From Ruminococcus sp. (GTDB taxonomy: Bacteria > Bacillota > Clostridia > Oscillospirales > Ruminococcaceae): DNA of 64,000 nt. Shown one piece after another: positions 62,534 through 64,000 of the stretch; position 1 is the first letter of the stretch, and each line of letters begins with the position of its first letter. The DNA lies in the NCBI GenBank assembly GCA_017470905.1, contig JAFUXL010000003.1, forward strand, positions 62,001 through 126,000, given 5' to 3'. Position numbers and translations under genes: made by a program. The notes beneath the pieces are model-generated. The model was not told where the DNA came from, ran no database searches, and saw nothing but the letters and a program-made list of their open reading frames with translations.

Positions 62534-63733
62534 ATGAAAAGTTATTCCTACATCGCAAGAGATGCAAAGGGCAAGGAGGTCAAAGGCAAGGCCAATGCCG
62601 AAACCGAGCAGGAATTTCTTCAGAAAATGAAGGAAAGAGGTTTGTATCTTAAGGACTATAAGGAAGACGATTCAGACAATTCAAAATCTATCTACAAATT
62701 TGAGATGACGGAACTCGCTTTCTGCTGCCGTCAGCTCAGCGCAATGCTTACGTCAGGTCTTACGCTCGTAAAAGCCATAGACATCCTGACAAAAGAGCAG
62801 GAAAACGAAAAGGCAAAAGCCATATGGCAGGACGTTTATGAAAACGTTCAGAAGGGTGAATCCTTCTCCTCGGCTATGGAGCTTCACGCAGGTTCTTTCC
62901 CCGACTTCCTTATCTCGATGATAAGCGCAGGCGAATCAAGCGGTTCTCTCGATGTCATAATGGTTCGTATGGCGGATTACTACGCTAAACAGAACAAACT
63001 CAAAAATACGGTAAAAAGTGCCATGACATACCCTATGATACTCGCCGTACTCTGCGTTGTCATCGTTATCTTCCTCTTTACCTTCATCATGCCGACATTT
63101 ATCGGAATGTATGAGGACCCCAGCACCATGCCCGCACTCACAAAGATGCTCGCTGCTATCAGTGACTTCCTCAAGACAAAATGGTATATCCTCGTTGTTA
63201 TTGTTGTCGGTCTTTTCTTCGGATTCAGATACGCCATGAAAGTCCCCGATTTCCGGCTGAAAATTGACCGCCTTATCATCAAGGGACCCGGCTTCGGCCC
63301 TCTCGTTACAAAAATATATACGGGTCGTTTTTCAAGAACTCTCTCCTCTCTCTATTCAAGCGGTATTCCCATGGTTGAATGTCTCGAAAAGGCTTCGTCG
63401 GTTCTCGGAAATTCCTACGTTGACCAGAAGTTCGAGGAGGTTATTGACGAGGTAAAGCAGGGTTCTACTCTTTCGGACGCTATCACAAGAACTGAAATAT
63501 TTGAGGGTATGTTCTGCTCAATCATCTACGTAGGAGAGGAGTCGGGTGCGCTTGACTCTATCCTTGAAAAAACTTCCGATTACTATGAGGAAGAATCGGA
63601 CTCAGCCGTACAGCGTCTTGTCGGAATGGTTGAGCCTATCATGCTTATCTTTATGGGTCTTATCATTGGTCTTGTAGTTGTAGGTATCTATCCCGCACTC
63701 TACGGTTCAATGGAAAGCATCGAAAGCGAATAA
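62534..63733 (+). CDS. pilC: Type IV pilus / type II secretion inner-membrane protein (PilC/GspF family)
   Basis: 399 residues from the ATG at 62534 (GGAGGTGG eight bases upstream). N-terminal KSYSYIARDAKGKEVKGKANAE is typical. Two GspF domains follow: LAFCCRQLSAMLTSGLTLVKAIDIL and RFSRTLSSLYSSGIPMVECLEKAS, each with FSSAMELH- or LSDAITRT-type continuations, plus three membrane segments (for example YPMILAVLCVVIVIFLFTFIMP). It is the platform protein of pilus assembly. In ruminococci such pili are linked to fibre adhesion (family knowledge). Confidence 0.93.
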   Translation: MKSYSYIARDAKGKEVKGKANAETEQEFLQKMKERGLYLKDYKEDDSDNSKSIYKFEMTELAFCCRQLSAMLTSGLTLVKAIDILTKEQENEKAKAIWQDVYENVQKGESFSSAMELHAGSFPDFLISMISAGESSGSLDVIMVRMADYYAKQNKLKNTVKSAMTYPMILAVLCVVIVIFLFTFIMPTFIGMYEDPSTMPALTKMLAAISDFLKTKWYILVVIVVGLFFGFRYAMKVPDFRLKIDRLIIKGPGFGPLVTKIYTGRFSRTLSSLYSSGIPMVECLEKASSVLGNSYVDQKFEEVIDEVKQGSTLSDAITRTEIFEGMFCSIIYVGEESGALDSILEKTSDYYEEESDSAVQRLVGMVEPIMLIFMGLIIGLVVVGIYPALYGSMESIESE

Positions 63734-63753
63734 TACGAAAGGTGGAAAAATAA

Positions 63754-64000
63754 ATGCTTTCATTTGATATAACCGACAGAAATATACGTGTTGTAAAGGG
63801 TATCGAAAGCAACGGAAAGATAAAAATCAGCTCCGCTGCTACCCTTAACCTCGAAGAGGAGCTTATCGTGAACGGCCACGTAAAGGACGTTCCCAACGTT
63901 GCCACACTCATCAACGGTGTTCTCAAAAAGAACAAGATGCCCGACAAAGAGGCAATTGTCAGCATCTCCTCAAACCTCACGATTTTCAAGGAGCTGAATG
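63754..64000 (+). CDS. pilM: Type IV pilus assembly protein PilM-like (3' end outside window)
   Basis: Starts 20 bases after pilC (AAAGGTGG upstream) and runs off the window. The visible 82 residues begin MLSFDITDRNIRVVKGIES and continue KIKISSAATLNLEEELIVNG, the start of an actin-like ATPase fold as in PilM/GspL-type proteins. Called from this pattern and the position behind pilC. Confidence 0.75.
   Translation, partial: MLSFDITDRNIRVVKGIESNGKIKISSAATLNLEEELIVNGHVKDVPNVATLINGVLKKNKMPDKEAIVSISSNLTIFKELN

Overview
The window looks like a chromosome segment of a low-to-mid GC Gram-positive anaerobe of the class Clostridia, most likely a Ruminococcus-like member of the Oscillospiraceae. The reasons are strong AGGAGG ribosome binding sites, FabK instead of FabI, 2-oxoacid:ferredoxin oxidoreductase, FakA with an Asp23-type partner, a CIRCE operator, and a BspA-like leucine-rich-repeat protein ending in a type I dockerin (a cellulosome-type module typical of ruminococci). 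The species call is inference; no rRNA lies in the window.

Layout. 1-0.9 kb: 3' end of a Na/Pi cotransporter. 1-2.5 kb: guaB. 2.7-10 kb (minus strand): aroK with an amidohydrolase and a dockerin-bearing LRR protein; a decayed LRR gene; a small unknown protein; two more LRR proteins; aroE and fabD. 10.3-19.7 kb (plus): a type II fatty-acid operon fabH-fabK-fabG-fabF-accB-[Uma2 gene]-fabZ-accC-accD-accA-acpP, divergent from fabD; birA at 55.4 kb would biotinylate its AccB. 19.8-28 kb: a SipW-like membrane protein, glycogen phosphorylase, a GH13 glycosidase and two tandem lipoprotein paralogues. 28-36.6 kb: fakA/asp23, an XRE regulator with a palindromic operator, a histidine phosphatase, a membrane protein overlapping an RluA-type pseudouridine synthase, an M23 cell-wall peptidase and a CxxCxxCC protein. 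36.6-39.6 kb: the ylxM-ffh-(two small membrane proteins)-rpsP-khpA translation/secretion cluster. 39.9 kb: a beta-CASP nuclease.

41.7-51.5 kb (minus): one promoter and one terminator enclose five tightly packed genes: MoxR-type AAA+ ATPase, DUF5682 protein, VWA protein, SWIM zinc-finger protein and a 1116-residue DUF4132 protein. This is the strongest candidate for a poorly described multi-protein system here. 51.8-55.1 kb: a P-loop ATPase, a ferredoxin and a three-subunit 2-oxoacid oxidoreductase. 55.4-64 kb: birA, tRNA-Thr(CGU), a membrane glycerophosphodiesterase, an AraC regulator, htpG under CIRCE, and the start of a type IV pilus-like operon (pilC, pilM).

The intergenic DNA is unusually rich in repeats. 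Three families are visible: (1) elements of about 120-130 bp with CTATRAWTGAGCA-like inverted ends and a central covarying GC-rich hairpin, whose four complete copies all sit 29-35 nt upstream of a start codon in the same orientation (acpP, asp23-fakA, the M23 peptidase, rpsP); (2) a roughly 20-bp AT-rich repeat that in three unrelated genes supplies the last codons and the stop; (3) long imperfect hairpins with TTCGTTCACTC-like loops around the LRR genes and inside the fab operon.
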